The translations under genes and the position numbers were made by a program. Shown in pieces: positions 33,888 to 42,657 of a stretch of 64,000 nucleotides of DNA (position 1 is the first letter of the stretch; the number at the start of each line of letters is the position of its first letter). The notes beneath the pieces are model-generated. The model was given only the letters and a program-made list of their open reading frames with translations. It did not search any database and was not told the DNA's origin. This DNA comes from Asticcacaulis currens (GTDB lineage Bacteria; Pseudomonadota; Alphaproteobacteria; Caulobacterales; Caulobacteraceae), in contig NZ_JAQQKW010000011.1 in the NCBI RefSeq assembly GCF_028550395.1, positions 84,503-148,502 of the forward strand, in the 5' to 3' direction.

Positions 33888-34621
33888 TCGGAATAGTGGG
33901 TGGTCTTGGTGCAGACGCGGCGGGAGGGACGATAGCCGCCCCAGATGGGGTCGCCCATTGCGCTGTCATAACGGGCGCCTTCATAACGCACGCTGTCGCA
34001 GTCTTCGTCGCGGTCGCGGTCCTTGCTGCGATCACTGAAGTCAAGCGAGATGGACAGGGATTTCGACGTACCGCCGCGCGCATAGCCATAGCCACGACCA
34101 TAGCCATAAGGGGCGTATCCGTAGGCGTCGTCGTAAGCTGACGCCCCATAGCGACCATAGCCCGGCCCGTAGCCATAGCCGTAAGGATCGGCATAGAGAT
34201 AGTTGTTCTTTCCGTGATCGGTCTGGCTGTAGGCCAGGCCCAGCGTGCCGGTTTCACCTACCGGGATCAGGGTCGCCACATAGGCGCTCTTATAGCCGCC
34301 GGTGCCGATGGACACACCCGCTTCGCCGTGAATCTGACGCTTTTGCGGCCCTGAGTCCACATCGTCGCGGCCCCACGAGGTCGGCTGACGGCGCTCAGGG
34401 GGGCGCGTCCCGTCCAGAGTCGACAGCACCTGCGCCTGTGTCGCCTTGGCCGTGTCTTCGGCGGTCACCGGCGTGACGCTGCCCGCAGGGGCCGGGGTGT
34501 CAAGGGCCACCTTGGGGTGGTTGGTGGCCACGATCTCATCATCCGCCGCGCACACCGCCACAGGCGTGACGATCAGCGTAGCAAGGATCAGACCGGAAAG
34601 GGCGAGGCGTTTCAGGGGCAT
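33884..34621 (-). CDS. Exported Gly/Tyr-rich protein of unknown function
   Basis: 245 residues with a signal peptide ending near VCAADD. The middle has TSWGRDDVDSGPQKRQIHGE, GTGGYKSAYVATLIPVGETG, a Tyr/Gly-rich stretch (DPYGYGYGPGYGRYGASAYD) and a charged tail, RDRDEDCDSVRYEGARYDSA. The pattern GEAGVSIGTGGYKSAYVATL suggests a beta-rich periplasmic or surface protein. Two Cys near the end could form a disulfide. Its TAG stop lies in the terminal CTAG of a family B repeat, so the original C-terminus may have been changed. Confidence 0.7.
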   Translation of the reverse strand: MPLKRLALSGLILATLIVTPVAVCAADDEIVATNHPKVALDTPAPAGSVTPVTAEDTAKATQAQVLSTLDGTRPPERRQPTSWGRDDVDSGPQKRQIHGEAGVSIGTGGYKSAYVATLIPVGETGTLGLAYSQTDHGKNNYLYADPYGYGYGPGYGRYGASAYDDAYGYAPYGYGRGYGYARGGTSKSLSISLDFSDRSKDRDRDEDCDSVRYEGARYDSAMGDPIWGGYRPSRRVCTKTTHYSD

Positions 34622-34681
34622 GAGGGGGACTGTGAGACGGCTATGCAGCCAAATTAAGGCCGGTCTGTTTCGGGTTGATAT

Positions 34682-35707
34682 TTACGCTTTACGGGGCGCG
34701 GCGGCGGACCCGCGACGGACGATGAAATAGTCGAGTTGTTGCGCCGCCGGGACGTCGCGCCCGTTGATGCGCTCCAGAAGCAGGCGCGTCGCCTCTTCGG
34801 CCAGCCCCTTCATCGGCTGATGCACGGTCGAAAGCGGCGGCCACACGCTGCTGGTACCCGGCGCATCGTCGAAGCCGACGATGGAGACGTCTTCAGGCAC
34901 CGACAGTTTCAGCTTGGCCGCCGCGGCCATGGCCCCGAAGGCGATATAGTCGGCGGCGGCGAACAGGGCGGTCGGGCGGTCGGCCTGCGACAGCAGGGCT
35001 TCGGCCTCGTCAAAGCCGTTATTGACGCGCACATCGCCGCGCACCACCCAGTCGGGCCGCGCCGCCAGCCCGGCCTCGGACAGGGCGCGCAGATAGCCGG
35101 CCTTGCGGTCGGCATTGGAGCCGCGCCCGCGCAGGTTTTCGATAAAGGCGATACGTGTGTGGCCCAGTTCGATCAGCCAGCGCGTCAGCTCATAGCCCGC
35201 CGCCACATCGTCCATAAACACATAGGGGCTGCGCTCGAAATGCTGGACCGGGGAGATGCGCACCACAGGCACGCCCAGCTCATCGAACAGGTCGATCATG
35301 GCTGCGTCATCGCACACCGGCGGGGCCAGCAGCACGCCGTCAAAGCGCGAGGTGGCCAGTTGCGCCTTCATCTGGGCACGCGGCAAGTGGCGCAGTTCCG
35401 CCACCCCTTCGATAATCAGATGGTAGCCGGCCCGGTGACAGGCATCGAGCGCCCCAATCTGAAGCTCGTGCTGGTAATAGTGGGTGACCGGACGCTCAAA
35501 AATCAGCCCGATCATATAGCTGCGCGACCCCGACAGGGCGCGGGCGGCGGGATTGGGCTTGAACCCCGTCTCGGCGATCAGCTTTTCGATCTCGGCGCGC
35601 TTGTCCGGCCGCACGCCCGACTGCTTGTTCAGCACCCGCGACACGGTTTTGATGGAGACGCCCGACAGGCGGGCCAGATCGACGATGGTGATACGGGACA
35701 CGGGCAC
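34682..35707 (-). CDS. LacI-family sugar-responsive repressor
   Basis: A full-length, 341-residue regulator. The helix-turn-helix is ITIVDLARLSGVSIKTVSRV, the hinge is NPAARALSGSRSYMIGLIFE, and the two-lobed sensor includes FDGVLLAPPVCDDAAM, FIENLRGRGSNADRKAGYLR and SIVGFDDAPGTSSVWPPLST. It is divergent from the GPH sugar transporter with a CAACGTTG palindrome between, the usual local regulator and transporter design. The same palindrome before thuA suggests a small regulon. The effector sugar is unknown. Confidence 0.93.
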   Translation of the reverse strand: MPVSRITIVDLARLSGVSIKTVSRVLNKQSGVRPDKRAEIEKLIAETGFKPNPAARALSGSRSYMIGLIFERPVTHYYQHELQIGALDACHRAGYHLIIEGVAELRHLPRAQMKAQLATSRFDGVLLAPPVCDDAAMIDLFDELGVPVVRISPVQHFERSPYVFMDDVAAGYELTRWLIELGHTRIAFIENLRGRGSNADRKAGYLRALSEAGLAARPDWVVRGDVRVNNGFDEAEALLSQADRPTALFAAADYIAFGAMAAAAKLKLSVPEDVSIVGFDDAPGTSSVWPPLSTVHQPMKGLAEEATRLLLERINGRDVPAAQQLDYFIVRRGSAAAPRKA

Positions 35708-35798
35708 GCGCGCAAAAAATATGATAAAACAGGCTTAACCGCGATGCGTGTCTCTGTCCATAGCGGTGCGCAGGTGTGACCTTTATGTCGCGTCACAT

Positions 35799-35810
35799 GA
35801 CAACGTTGAC
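35799..35810. promoter_or_regulatory. LacI-type operator between lacI and MFS genes
   Basis: GACAACGTTGAC with a perfect inner CAACGTTG palindrome (35801-35808), about 80 bp before the MFS start and 92 bp before lacI. It is a weaker copy of the site at 32048. Confidence 0.55.
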
Positions 35811-35888
35811 GTATCGGCGCTTGCAGAGCGGTCAACAGTGCCCTAGTCTGACGAAAACCGCAAAAAAGCGGCACCACAGGGGAACGAA

Positions 35889-37244
35889 ATGGCCGCAACA
35901 GACCGTCTATCCTTGCGCGAAAAGATCGCTTATGGCGCAGGCGACCTGGGCTTCAACTTCTACTGGACGACCATTTCGGCCTTCGGGTTGATCTTCTTCA
36001 CCGACGTCTTCGGCCTCGACCCGTTGGCGGCGGGGACCATGCTGCTGATCAGCCGCGTCCTCGATGCCTTTGCCGACCCCATCATGGGGGCCGTGGCCGA
36101 CCGCACGCGCAGCCGCTGGGGCCGCTTTCGTCCGTGGATTTTCGGGGCCGCCGCGCCCATGGCGGTGCTGGGGGTGCTGTGCTTCTTCACCCCGCCCTTC
36201 GATCATGACGGCAAGCTGGTCTATGCCTATCTGACCTATAATCTGCTGATGATCGTCTATTCGATCGCCAACATCCCCTACAGCGCCCTGTCCGGCGTGA
36301 TGAGCGCCGACGGGCAGGACCGCACCACGCTCAATTCCTTCCGCTTTGTCGGCGGCTTTCTGGGCGGCACCATCGTCACCTACGCCACGCCGCTTCTGGT
36401 CAAAAGTTTTGGCGGGGCCAATCCGGCGCAAGGCTGGCCGATCGTTATGGCCATCTACGGCGTGGCGGTCGTGGCCATCATGGCGCTGGTCGTCCTCAAT
36501 ACGCGCGAACGCATCAGCCCGCCGCCGCAGCAGGTCTCCAGTCCCTGGCGCGATATCCGCGACCTGTTCGGCAACAAGCCGTGGCTGGTGCTGTTTGCGC
36601 TGGCTCTGGTCATCATGGTGACCATTACCCTGCGCATGGCCACCTCGGCCTACTATATGCGCTATGTGGTGGGGCGTGAGGACCTGATCGGGCCGTTCCT
36701 GACCTCTTACGGCGTGGCGCTGGCTGCCGGTGCGCTCCTGACGCCCATGATGACGAAAGGGATCGACAAGCCGCGGCTGATGATGATCCTGATGGGCGTC
36801 GTCGCCGTCCTGTCGGCCAGCTTCTTCGTCATCCCGCCGGATCAGATCGGGCTGATGTTCGGGGTGCAAATACTGATCGGCCTGTGTCTGGGGCCGAAAT
36901 CGCCGCTGGCCTACGCCATGTATGCCGACGCAGCCGACTATACGGAATACCGCTTCGGACGGCGCGCCACGGCCATGACCTATGCGGCGGCGACCTTTTC
37001 GCAGAAGCTGGGCGGGGCGCTGGCCTCCTACCTGATCGGCGCGGGCCTGAAGGCCGTCGATTACGTCGCCAATGGTCCGCAGACCGTCGAAACCAAGGGC
37101 ATTATCACCGTTCTGATGTCGCTGGCGCCGGCGGTCGCGGCCCTGATCTCGGTCGCTGTGCTGCTGATGTATAAGCTCGACAAGGCCAGCATGAGCGCCG
37201 TTTCGACCGAACTGGCGCGGCGACGGGCGGCCTTGGAAGAGTGA
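35889..37244 (+). CDS. GPH-family sugar:cation symporter (MFS)
   Basis: A 451-residue transporter with 12 predicted helices. Family hallmarks are EKIAYGAGDLGFNFYWT at the start, LDAFADPIMGAVADRTRSRW, GRFRPWIFGAAAP and YSIANIPYSALSGVMS, then FGRRATAMTYAAATFSQKLG. GPH carriers bring in glycosides, pentosides or hexuronides with Na+ or H+. A GGGGAACGAA site precedes ATG 35889. It is controlled, by layout, by the divergent LacI protein. The substrate may be an oligosaccharide released by the secreted hydrolases nearby. Confidence 0.93.
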   Translation: MAATDRLSLREKIAYGAGDLGFNFYWTTISAFGLIFFTDVFGLDPLAAGTMLLISRVLDAFADPIMGAVADRTRSRWGRFRPWIFGAAAPMAVLGVLCFFTPPFDHDGKLVYAYLTYNLLMIVYSIANIPYSALSGVMSADGQDRTTLNSFRFVGGFLGGTIVTYATPLLVKSFGGANPAQGWPIVMAIYGVAVVAIMALVVLNTRERISPPPQQVSSPWRDIRDLFGNKPWLVLFALALVIMVTITLRMATSAYYMRYVVGREDLIGPFLTSYGVALAAGALLTPMMTKGIDKPRLMMILMGVVAVLSASFFVIPPDQIGLMFGVQILIGLCLGPKSPLAYAMYADAADYTEYRFGRRATAMTYAAATFSQKLGGALASYLIGAGLKAVDYVANGPQTVETKGIITVLMSLAPAVAALISVAVLLMYKLDKASMSAVSTELARRRAALEE

Positions 37245-37865
37245 TTAACGAATCTGGTGGCGAAGATCGTACACACCGCGCCGCGCGGCGAGTACCGCCC
37301 CCATCAGGTCGAGGCTGATGCCCGAAAGGTCGGGCTGAAAGCCGTCAATATCGGCCAGTCGGGCGGCGACGAAGTCCACCACCTGCCTCAGGTCGCTGGC
37401 GCGCGCCAACTCCTCCACCGGATCAAAGATCAGGTTGATGACCTGACGCCGCAACTCCGGGCGGAAGTCGGTCGAGCCCGCGTACAGACGGACCATGTAG
37501 TCGATAATGCGGCTGAGGCCCGCCATCTCGTTCAGCAAGGGCGGACTGAACAGAAAGCGCCGGAACTCGACCGGCTCCGAGCGCGACAGGGCGGCCGCCA
37601 CGACGAACAACGCCGCCGTCCAGACGCGGTCACGGCTGCGCCGCAGCAGGGGCATGTGGCCGTTCATCAGGCGATCAAACGCGGGCGTGTCGAATTTCGA
37701 CAGCGTAATGCCGTTGAGGATCAGGGGTGCCAGTTGCGCCCAGGCTTCACGACGCCGACCCGTCACCTTCTGCGGCTCCCACGGCTCCACCAGCAACGCA
37801 TCGACCAGATCGGCGATGTCGGACAGGGCGTCGGTGGTGGGGACAACAGCGGGCGAATAGGTCAT
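37245..37865 (-). CDS. Unknown protein, mostly helical
   Basis: 206 residues from ATG 37865. It is soluble and rich in Ala, Leu and Arg, for example RRREAWAQLAPLILNGITLS, RSRDRVWTAALFVVAAALSR, and RPELRRQVINLIFDPVEELA. No family is recognised. It ends exactly where the MFS gene stops on the other strand (37244/37245). The small gene at 37906-38166 lies upstream on the same strand with a 40-bp gap, so the two may be co-transcribed. Confidence 0.6.
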   Translation of the reverse strand: MTYSPAVVPTTDALSDIADLVDALLVEPWEPQKVTGRRREAWAQLAPLILNGITLSKFDTPAFDRLMNGHMPLLRRSRDRVWTAALFVVAAALSRSEPVEFRRFLFSPPLLNEMAGLSRIIDYMVRLYAGSTDFRPELRRQVINLIFDPVEELARASDLRQVVDFVAARLADIDGFQPDLSGISLDLMGAVLAARRGVYDLRHQIR

Positions 37866-37905
37866 GAGGAGAGCTTTCAAAAAACCGTTTCAGACAACAG
37901 GCGGA

Positions 37906-38166
37906 TCAGTCGTTGGCGGCGATCAGTCGCCACTGCGCCGACTTGCCGGCGGCAAACAGGCGCTGCATGGCCTGACGTACGCCGCGAATAGCCTCGCTGC
38001 GCTCGCTATGATGCGCCACGGGTTCACGGTCTTTGAGCACCTGCCAGAGCTGACCGTCAAAGCGCACTTCAAACCGGGCAGGCACATGGGCATTGACCAG
38101 CCCGGCCTCACCCACGGTCGGCCACAGGGAATCCCAGGTGTCGGCGGGGGAACGGAAAGGGGTCAT
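37906..38166 (-). CDS. Small hypothetical protein
   Basis: 86 residues behind a good AAGGAG ribosome site. A pattern of RFEVRFDGQLWQVLKDREPV followed by HHSERSEAIRGVRQAMQRLF and AQWRLIAAND resembles small DUF2188-like proteins in which a beta-hairpin and a helix read like a phage or stress accessory factor; this is a loose resemblance. It is soluble. Confidence 0.65.
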   Translation of the reverse strand: MTPFRSPADTWDSLWPTVGEAGLVNAHVPARFEVRFDGQLWQVLKDREPVAHHSERSEAIRGVRQAMQRLFAAGKSAQWRLIAAND

Positions 38167-38192
38167 GTGCAGGCTCCTTAGATCAAATAAAA

Positions 38193-38215
38193 AAGCCCGG
38201 CGGGGTCGCCGGGCT
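38193..38215 (-). terminator. Rho-independent terminator of the cold-shock gene
   Basis: AAGCCCGGCG pairs with CGCCGGGCTT around a 3-nt loop. On the minus strand it is followed by TTTTATTTG, 9 bp after the csp stop. Confidence 0.85.
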
Positions 38216-38223
38216 TCGCAGAG

Positions 38224-38427
38224 TCAAGCGGCCTGAAGATTGACCGCTGCCGCCTTGCCGCGGTCGCTCTGGACCTCGTAGGCGATCTTCTGGCCTTCGA
38301 CCAGCATCCGCCAGCCAGCGCGTTCGATGGCCGAAATGTGCACGAACACATCATTGCCACCGTCTTCCGGCTGAATAAAACCAAAACCCTTGTTCGGGTT
38401 GAACCACTTTACAATACCGACAGCCAT
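38224..38427 (-). CDS. Cold-shock-domain protein (CspA family)
   Basis: A 67-residue single OB-fold RNA chaperone. RNP1 KGFGFI and RNP2 DVFVHIS are intact in [18 protein letters not shown], then [17 protein letters not shown]. The start at 38427 follows a GGAGG site; the upstream frame is leader. The 186-bp gap to the next gene (38428-38613) probably holds the long 5' leader typical of csp genes. A strong terminator follows. It is probably monocistronic. Confidence 0.95.
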   Translation of the reverse strand: MAVGIVKWFNPNKGFGFIQPEDGGNDVFVHISAIERAGWRMLVEGQKIAYEVQSDRGKAAAVNLQAA

Positions 38428-38613
38428 GTTGGCCTCCGTTCGCATATAGACGTGCGCCGTCTGCCCCGAAAACCGGGGCGTTCGAAAAAAGAAATGCTTG
38501 GGAGAGGCCAATACAGGCAATCAGACAAAGCGGTCTGTGTTTCGAGATTTTACTATAGCACAGCTTGAAATAAGTTTCGCCCCAAAAGCGACAGGGGCCT
38601 ATTTTATTTTCGT

Positions 38614-38802
38614 TTAGTCTATCATTTCAGCGACAAGGCGGCGCAATTCTTCCGGCGTAAACAGGGGCGGCGTGGGAATAGGGCGCTCAGAGCGCATTGC
38701 GGTACGTGTGCAACGGTTTTCGGGATCAAAGGCGCGGTGAAGAGGGGCCGCAATGCGACCGTGACGGCCGTTCGGAGCCGTTGGGGTAAGAGATGTGTAC
38801 AT
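38614..38802 (-). CDS. Small hypothetical protein
   Basis: 62 residues with an AGGA ribosome site 6 bp before ATG 38802. The start is Pro/Arg-rich and the end, PPLFTPEELRRLVAEMID, is an amphipathic helix. The family is not recognised. It is unlikely to be chance, given the ribosome site and the clean C-terminal helix, but evidence is thin. Confidence 0.5.
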   Translation of the reverse strand: MYTSLTPTAPNGRHGRIAAPLHRAFDPENRCTRTAMRSERPIPTPPLFTPEELRRLVAEMID

Positions 38803-39004
38803 GATGTTCCTGTCCGCTGAGGGGCGGACTTAAAAAGGGTTGGAGCGCACTCGGCGTGGAAGCGGGCGCAGCCAGAACGAGAAGGGGGGGATAAGAGTCA
38901 GGGACGGCGCTTCGCCAGTCCGGACACAAATCACCGTAAGCGCTAATTGCGGTTTTTCGGTGTCTTCAACGGCCGGATGCGGTCAGCATCTTCGGACGTT
39001 GGTA

Positions 39005-39928
39005 TCAGGTGACCGAATAGACCTCCGCCGCCACGTCTCGCAGCCGTTCGCGGAACCAGATCAGGGCCGGGTCGCGGCCGCGCAGACGGTCCCACACCAG
39101 CACCAGTCGCATGGGCTCCGGCGCCAGGGGTGTGGGGCGGCAGACGAGGCCGAAACTGTCGGCCATGCGCTGCGCCAGCGCTGCGGACAGGGTGGTGAGA
39201 AGGTCGCTGTGGCCAACTGTGGCCAGCGCCGCCATGAAATAGGGAGTGGTCAGGGCGATCTGGCGCGACAGGCCGCGCGCCGCCAGCGCCGCGTCCAACT
39301 CGGACTGACCATCGCCGAAAATGCTGATGGCGGCGTGCGGGAAGCGTTCATAATCCTCCGGAGTGACGGGCCGGTCGGCCAGCGGATGCCCCCGTCGCAT
39401 CACCAGCGCCAGCCGGTCTTCCCCCAGCGGCAGGGTTTCGGTCCCGACGGGCAGGGGCGTCGTCTCCAGCGCAAAGGCGAGATCGAGCCGTCCCTGCTGC
39501 ATCCGGGTGACCGTATCCGGGCCATAGGCCGAGACCTGCACGTCGATGCCGGGGGCCTCGTGCGCCAGCCGCGCCATCAGCGGCGGCAACAGCAGCACCG
39601 CGTGCACGTCGGAGGCCACCAGGCGGATCGTGCGCCTTTCCTGCGCCGGGTCGAAGCCCGCTTCACGAAACAGACCGCGCAAGCCCTCAAGCGCCGCCGC
39701 CACCTGCGGGGCCAGCCGCTCGGCCTTCGGCGTCAGGGTCAGGCCGCCGCCGGTGCGGATCAGCAGAGGATCGTCGAACAGGTCGCGCAACCGCGAAAGG
39801 GCCCGGCTGACGGCCGGCTGGCTGAGGCCCACCTCCTGCGCGGCGTGGGTGACATTGCGCCGCCGCAGTAGGGCCTCTAGCACCGGCAGCAGGTCGAGAT
39901 CGACGGCGGCTAAATTCTTATTTTGCAT
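39005..39928 (-). CDS. LysR-family transcriptional regulator
   Basis: 307 residues from ATG 39928 (the frame extends to 39991 but MQNKNLAAVDLDLLPVLEAL is the family start). The winged helix-turn-helix is RRRNVTHAAQEVGLSQPAVS, RALSRLRDLFDDPLLIRTGG. The co-inducer-binding domain follows (IRLVASDVHAVLLLPPLMAR, then YGPDTVTRMQQGRLDLAFAL), closest in style to the NodD/PcpR group. It is divergent from the oxidoreductase at 40003 and probably controls it. Confidence 0.93.
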   Translation of the reverse strand: MQNKNLAAVDLDLLPVLEALLRRRNVTHAAQEVGLSQPAVSRALSRLRDLFDDPLLIRTGGGLTLTPKAERLAPQVAAALEGLRGLFREAGFDPAQERRTIRLVASDVHAVLLLPPLMARLAHEAPGIDVQVSAYGPDTVTRMQQGRLDLAFALETTPLPVGTETLPLGEDRLALVMRRGHPLADRPVTPEDYERFPHAAISIFGDGQSELDAALAARGLSRQIALTTPYFMAALATVGHSDLLTTLSAALAQRMADSFGLVCRPTPLAPEPMRLVLVWDRLRGRDPALIWFRERLRDVAAEVYSVT

Positions 39929-40002
39929 AACGCTTATATAAATAATGCATTTTTGATATAGTTCAACCGGCCTTATCTTGGGGACAGTCACAGGAGTGTG
40001 TC

Positions 40003-40956
40003 ATGTCCGAGAAAATCGTCATCTTTGGTTACGGCCCCGGTGGCCGCAGCCTCACCGAACGTCTGGTCGCCGAAGGCCGCCGTCCCCTGATCACCCAGCG
40101 CAAGCGCCCCAAAGACCTGCCGCCGGGGGTGAATTTCATGGCGTCGGACGTGCTCGATGCCGCTGCCGTGCAGGCGGTGACGCGCGGCGCGACCCACATC
40201 GTCATCACCATCGGCTTTGAGTATTCGACCGCCGTGTGGCGGCAAAGCTGGCCTGTGGCGATGACGAACCTGCTCAAGGCGGCCCGCGAGACCTGTGCGA
40301 AAACGCTCTTCTTCGATAATCTCTATATGTACGGACCGCAAAACGGGCCGATTTCGGAAACGACGTCCTATGCCCGCTGGGGCGGCAAGCCGGCGGTGCG
40401 CCGTGCCATCTCAGACCAGTGGCAGACGGCGGCGGCGAAGGGCGAGGTGGTGATGAGCGCCCTGCGCGTGCCGGATTTCTACGGTCCCGGCGTCAGCAAC
40501 AGCCATCTGGGCGATCTGGTCTTCGGGCGGCTGGCTCAGGGTAAGCCCGCGCAACTGATCGCCCCGCCGGATACGCCGCACGATTTCGCCTACATACCGG
40601 ATGTGGCGCGCGCCATGGCCCTGTTGCTCGACCTGCCGGCAGCCGAATATGGTCAGGTCTGGCATATGCCGAGTGCGCCGACGCGCACGCCGCGTCAGTT
40701 GATCGCGCTGGGGGCTGAGGCGCTGGGGAAGCCCGCGCGGATCCAAGCCATCCCGCAAAGCCTGCTGCCCGTGCTGGGGCTGGTCACGCCCTTTATGCGC
40801 GAATTGCACGACATGCGCTTCCTGTTCGACCGCCCCTACCATATCGACGGTTACAAGCTGACGCAGCGCTTCGGCTTTGAGGTGACGCCGTTTGAGGTGG
40901 GTATACCGCAAACGGCGCTCAGCTATGGCCGGGTGGCCGCGCCTGGAGCGGCATGA
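40003..40956 (+). CDS. NAD(P)-binding epimerase-like (extended SDR) protein
   Basis: 317 residues. The N-terminal nucleotide site is IFGYGPGGRSLTERLVAEGR, a variant of GxxGxxG. Then come FFDNLYMYGPQNGPISETTS and FYGPGVSNSHLGDLVFGRLA, like NAD-dependent epimerases. The usual catalytic YxxxK is not clear, so the activity is uncertain. An AGGAGTG ribosome site precedes the start. It is paired with a divergent LysR gene. The TGA stop (40954-40956) lies in the first arm of a family B repeat. Confidence 0.8.
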   Translation: MSEKIVIFGYGPGGRSLTERLVAEGRRPLITQRKRPKDLPPGVNFMASDVLDAAAVQAVTRGATHIVITIGFEYSTAVWRQSWPVAMTNLLKAARETCAKTLFFDNLYMYGPQNGPISETTSYARWGGKPAVRRAISDQWQTAAAKGEVVMSALRVPDFYGPGVSNSHLGDLVFGRLAQGKPAQLIAPPDTPHDFAYIPDVARAMALLLDLPAAEYGQVWHMPSAPTRTPRQLIALGAEALGKPARIQAIPQSLLPVLGLVTPFMRELHDMRFLFDRPYHIDGYKLTQRFGFEVTPFEVGIPQTALSYGRVAAPGAA

Positions 40957-41047
40957 TTTTCAATGCCAGCCTCATGCCGCTTTAAATTTTTGTTTTGTGG
41001 CGATATTTTTGTCGAAAACCGCTCACACTTTTCGACCTATCGCTCTA
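40946..41047 (+). repeat. Family B dispersed repeat, copy 4
   Basis: GAGCGGCATGA with TCATGCCGCTT, then TAAATTTTTGTTTTGTGGCGA, split by GAAAACCGCTCACACTTTTC, closing with ATCGCTCTA. It lies between two convergent genes, and both stop codons are in it: TGA of the epimerase-like gene and TAG of the chemoreceptor. Confidence 0.82.
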
Positions 41048-42487
41048 TTCCTTCTTGACGAACTCCGCCAGACGGCTGCTCAGCTCCTGCGCCGTGGCGC
41101 GCACCGTGTCGGAAATGCCGGCCACCCGCTCGGCGGACTTGCCCGTATTTTCGGCATATTCGGCGACGCGGCCCATGGTTTCGGAGACCGACTGCGCCAC
41201 GGCCCGCTGCTCCTGCGTGGCCGAGGCCACCGAATTGACCAGCTGGCTGATCTGTCCGATGCCGTTGATGACGCCGGACACCGTATCGACCGTCTTGCGC
41301 GTTTCGGCCTGAATGGCCTCGATGCGCTTGCCGATTTCCGAAGTGGCCTTGGCCGTCTGTTCGGAGAGGGCCTTGACCTCAGAAGCCACGACCGCAAAGC
41401 CCGCACCGGCGGCCCCGGCGCGCGCCGCCTCGATCGTCGCGTTGAGCGCCAGCAGCTTGGTCTGTTCGGCGATGGAGGACACGGTGGACACCACGTCCGA
41501 AATGCTGCCGACCGCACCGGTCAGACCTTCGAGCTGATGCTTGGTGCCGATACTGGCGGTTTCGACCGCCTCGGCCTCTCGGGCCACGTCGGTGGTGCGC
41601 ATGGCGACTTCGTGGATGGCGGTGGCCTGTTCCGACACCGCATTGGCGACGGTAGCGGTCAGGGTCATGGTTTCGCGGACATAGCCCGACAGCTCACCGG
41701 CCTGCGAGGTGACGGCATCGCCGACGCGCGTCATCTCAGCGACCGTATCTTCCATCCCCTTGGCCATGGCCACCCGGTGCGTTACCACGTACCACACCAG
41801 CAGGGGTCTTCCGGCGATGCGGTTGATCTTCAGCTCCAGATATTCCGGCCCGACCTTGATCGTCGTCTGATGGCCGTCACTGCCCATGGCGTTCAGCATC
41901 CGGTGCTGATGCTCCGGCACCTTGTGGAAGACGTCGATCTTGGAACCGATGATCTCATCGGCCTTGACGTTGATATATTGCTGGATCTTGCCCATCATGC
42001 GGATCGAAGCCTCATTGGCGTAGTCGATGACGAAGGTCTGCGGATCGCAGGTCATGATCGGTACGGGCAGCTTGTCCAGCGTCTCCAGCAGGCGAGCGAT
42101 GCGTTCCTGCTGCGCCTTGCGGCTTTCGACGACGGTGGCGATCTTGATGACGCCGGTGACGCGGCCGTTGGTTTCGATGGGCGAATAGGTGGCCTGAAGC
42201 GTGACGCGCTTGCCGCCCTTACCCAGCCGTTCAAATTCATCCGAGCGGAAGCGTCCGGCCTTCAGATCGGCCCAGAAGGCGCGATAGTCGTCGCTGGCCG
42301 CATAGGCCTGATCGACGAACAGGCTGTGGTGCCGCCCGATGATTTCGCTGCGACTATAGCCCATGGCCTCGCAAAAGCGGTCATTGGCGTCTTCGATGGT
42401 CCCATCGGGCGTGAAGCAGATGATGGCCTGGGTCCGCGACAGGGCCTCATAGCGCGGGCGGTGGTCGGTCTTCGATTTAACGAGCAT
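41045..42487 (-). CDS. Soluble PAS-containing methyl-accepting chemotaxis protein
   Basis: 480 residues and no membrane segment. PAS domain 1 spans about 15-120 (ALSRTQAIICFTPDGTIEDA, NDRFCEAMGYSRSEIIGRHH). A second, PAS-like part covers about 130-240 (PVPIMTCDPQTFVIDYANEA) and is followed by the MCP hairpin with [20 protein letters not shown] and [20 protein letters not shown]. Domain 1 resembles sensors of redox or small aromatic ligands. The TAG stop is in the closing arm of a family B repeat. Confidence 0.9.
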   Translation of the reverse strand: MLVKSKTDHRPRYEALSRTQAIICFTPDGTIEDANDRFCEAMGYSRSEIIGRHHSLFVDQAYAASDDYRAFWADLKAGRFRSDEFERLGKGGKRVTLQATYSPIETNGRVTGVIKIATVVESRKAQQERIARLLETLDKLPVPIMTCDPQTFVIDYANEASIRMMGKIQQYINVKADEIIGSKIDVFHKVPEHQHRMLNAMGSDGHQTTIKVGPEYLELKINRIAGRPLLVWYVVTHRVAMAKGMEDTVAEMTRVGDAVTSQAGELSGYVRETMTLTATVANAVSEQATAIHEVAMRTTDVAREAEAVETASIGTKHQLEGLTGAVGSISDVVSTVSSIAEQTKLLALNATIEAARAGAAGAGFAVVASEVKALSEQTAKATSEIGKRIEAIQAETRKTVDTVSGVINGIGQISQLVNSVASATQEQRAVAQSVSETMGRVAEYAENTGKSAERVAGISDTVRATAQELSSRLAEFVKKE

Positions 42488-42657
42488 GGCAAAACCTTAC
42501 GCAACTTCTGACGTAGCATTGTTACGCCGTTGGTAAAGCGCGCGTTAAAATCGAACGCTGCTTTTATAAAAAACTTATAAAGTTCAGTTATTTATTTTGA
42601 AAAAAGGAGATTATACGTGCCGGGATTTAAGCTGGATCACCTTTCGCCCAAATTTTT

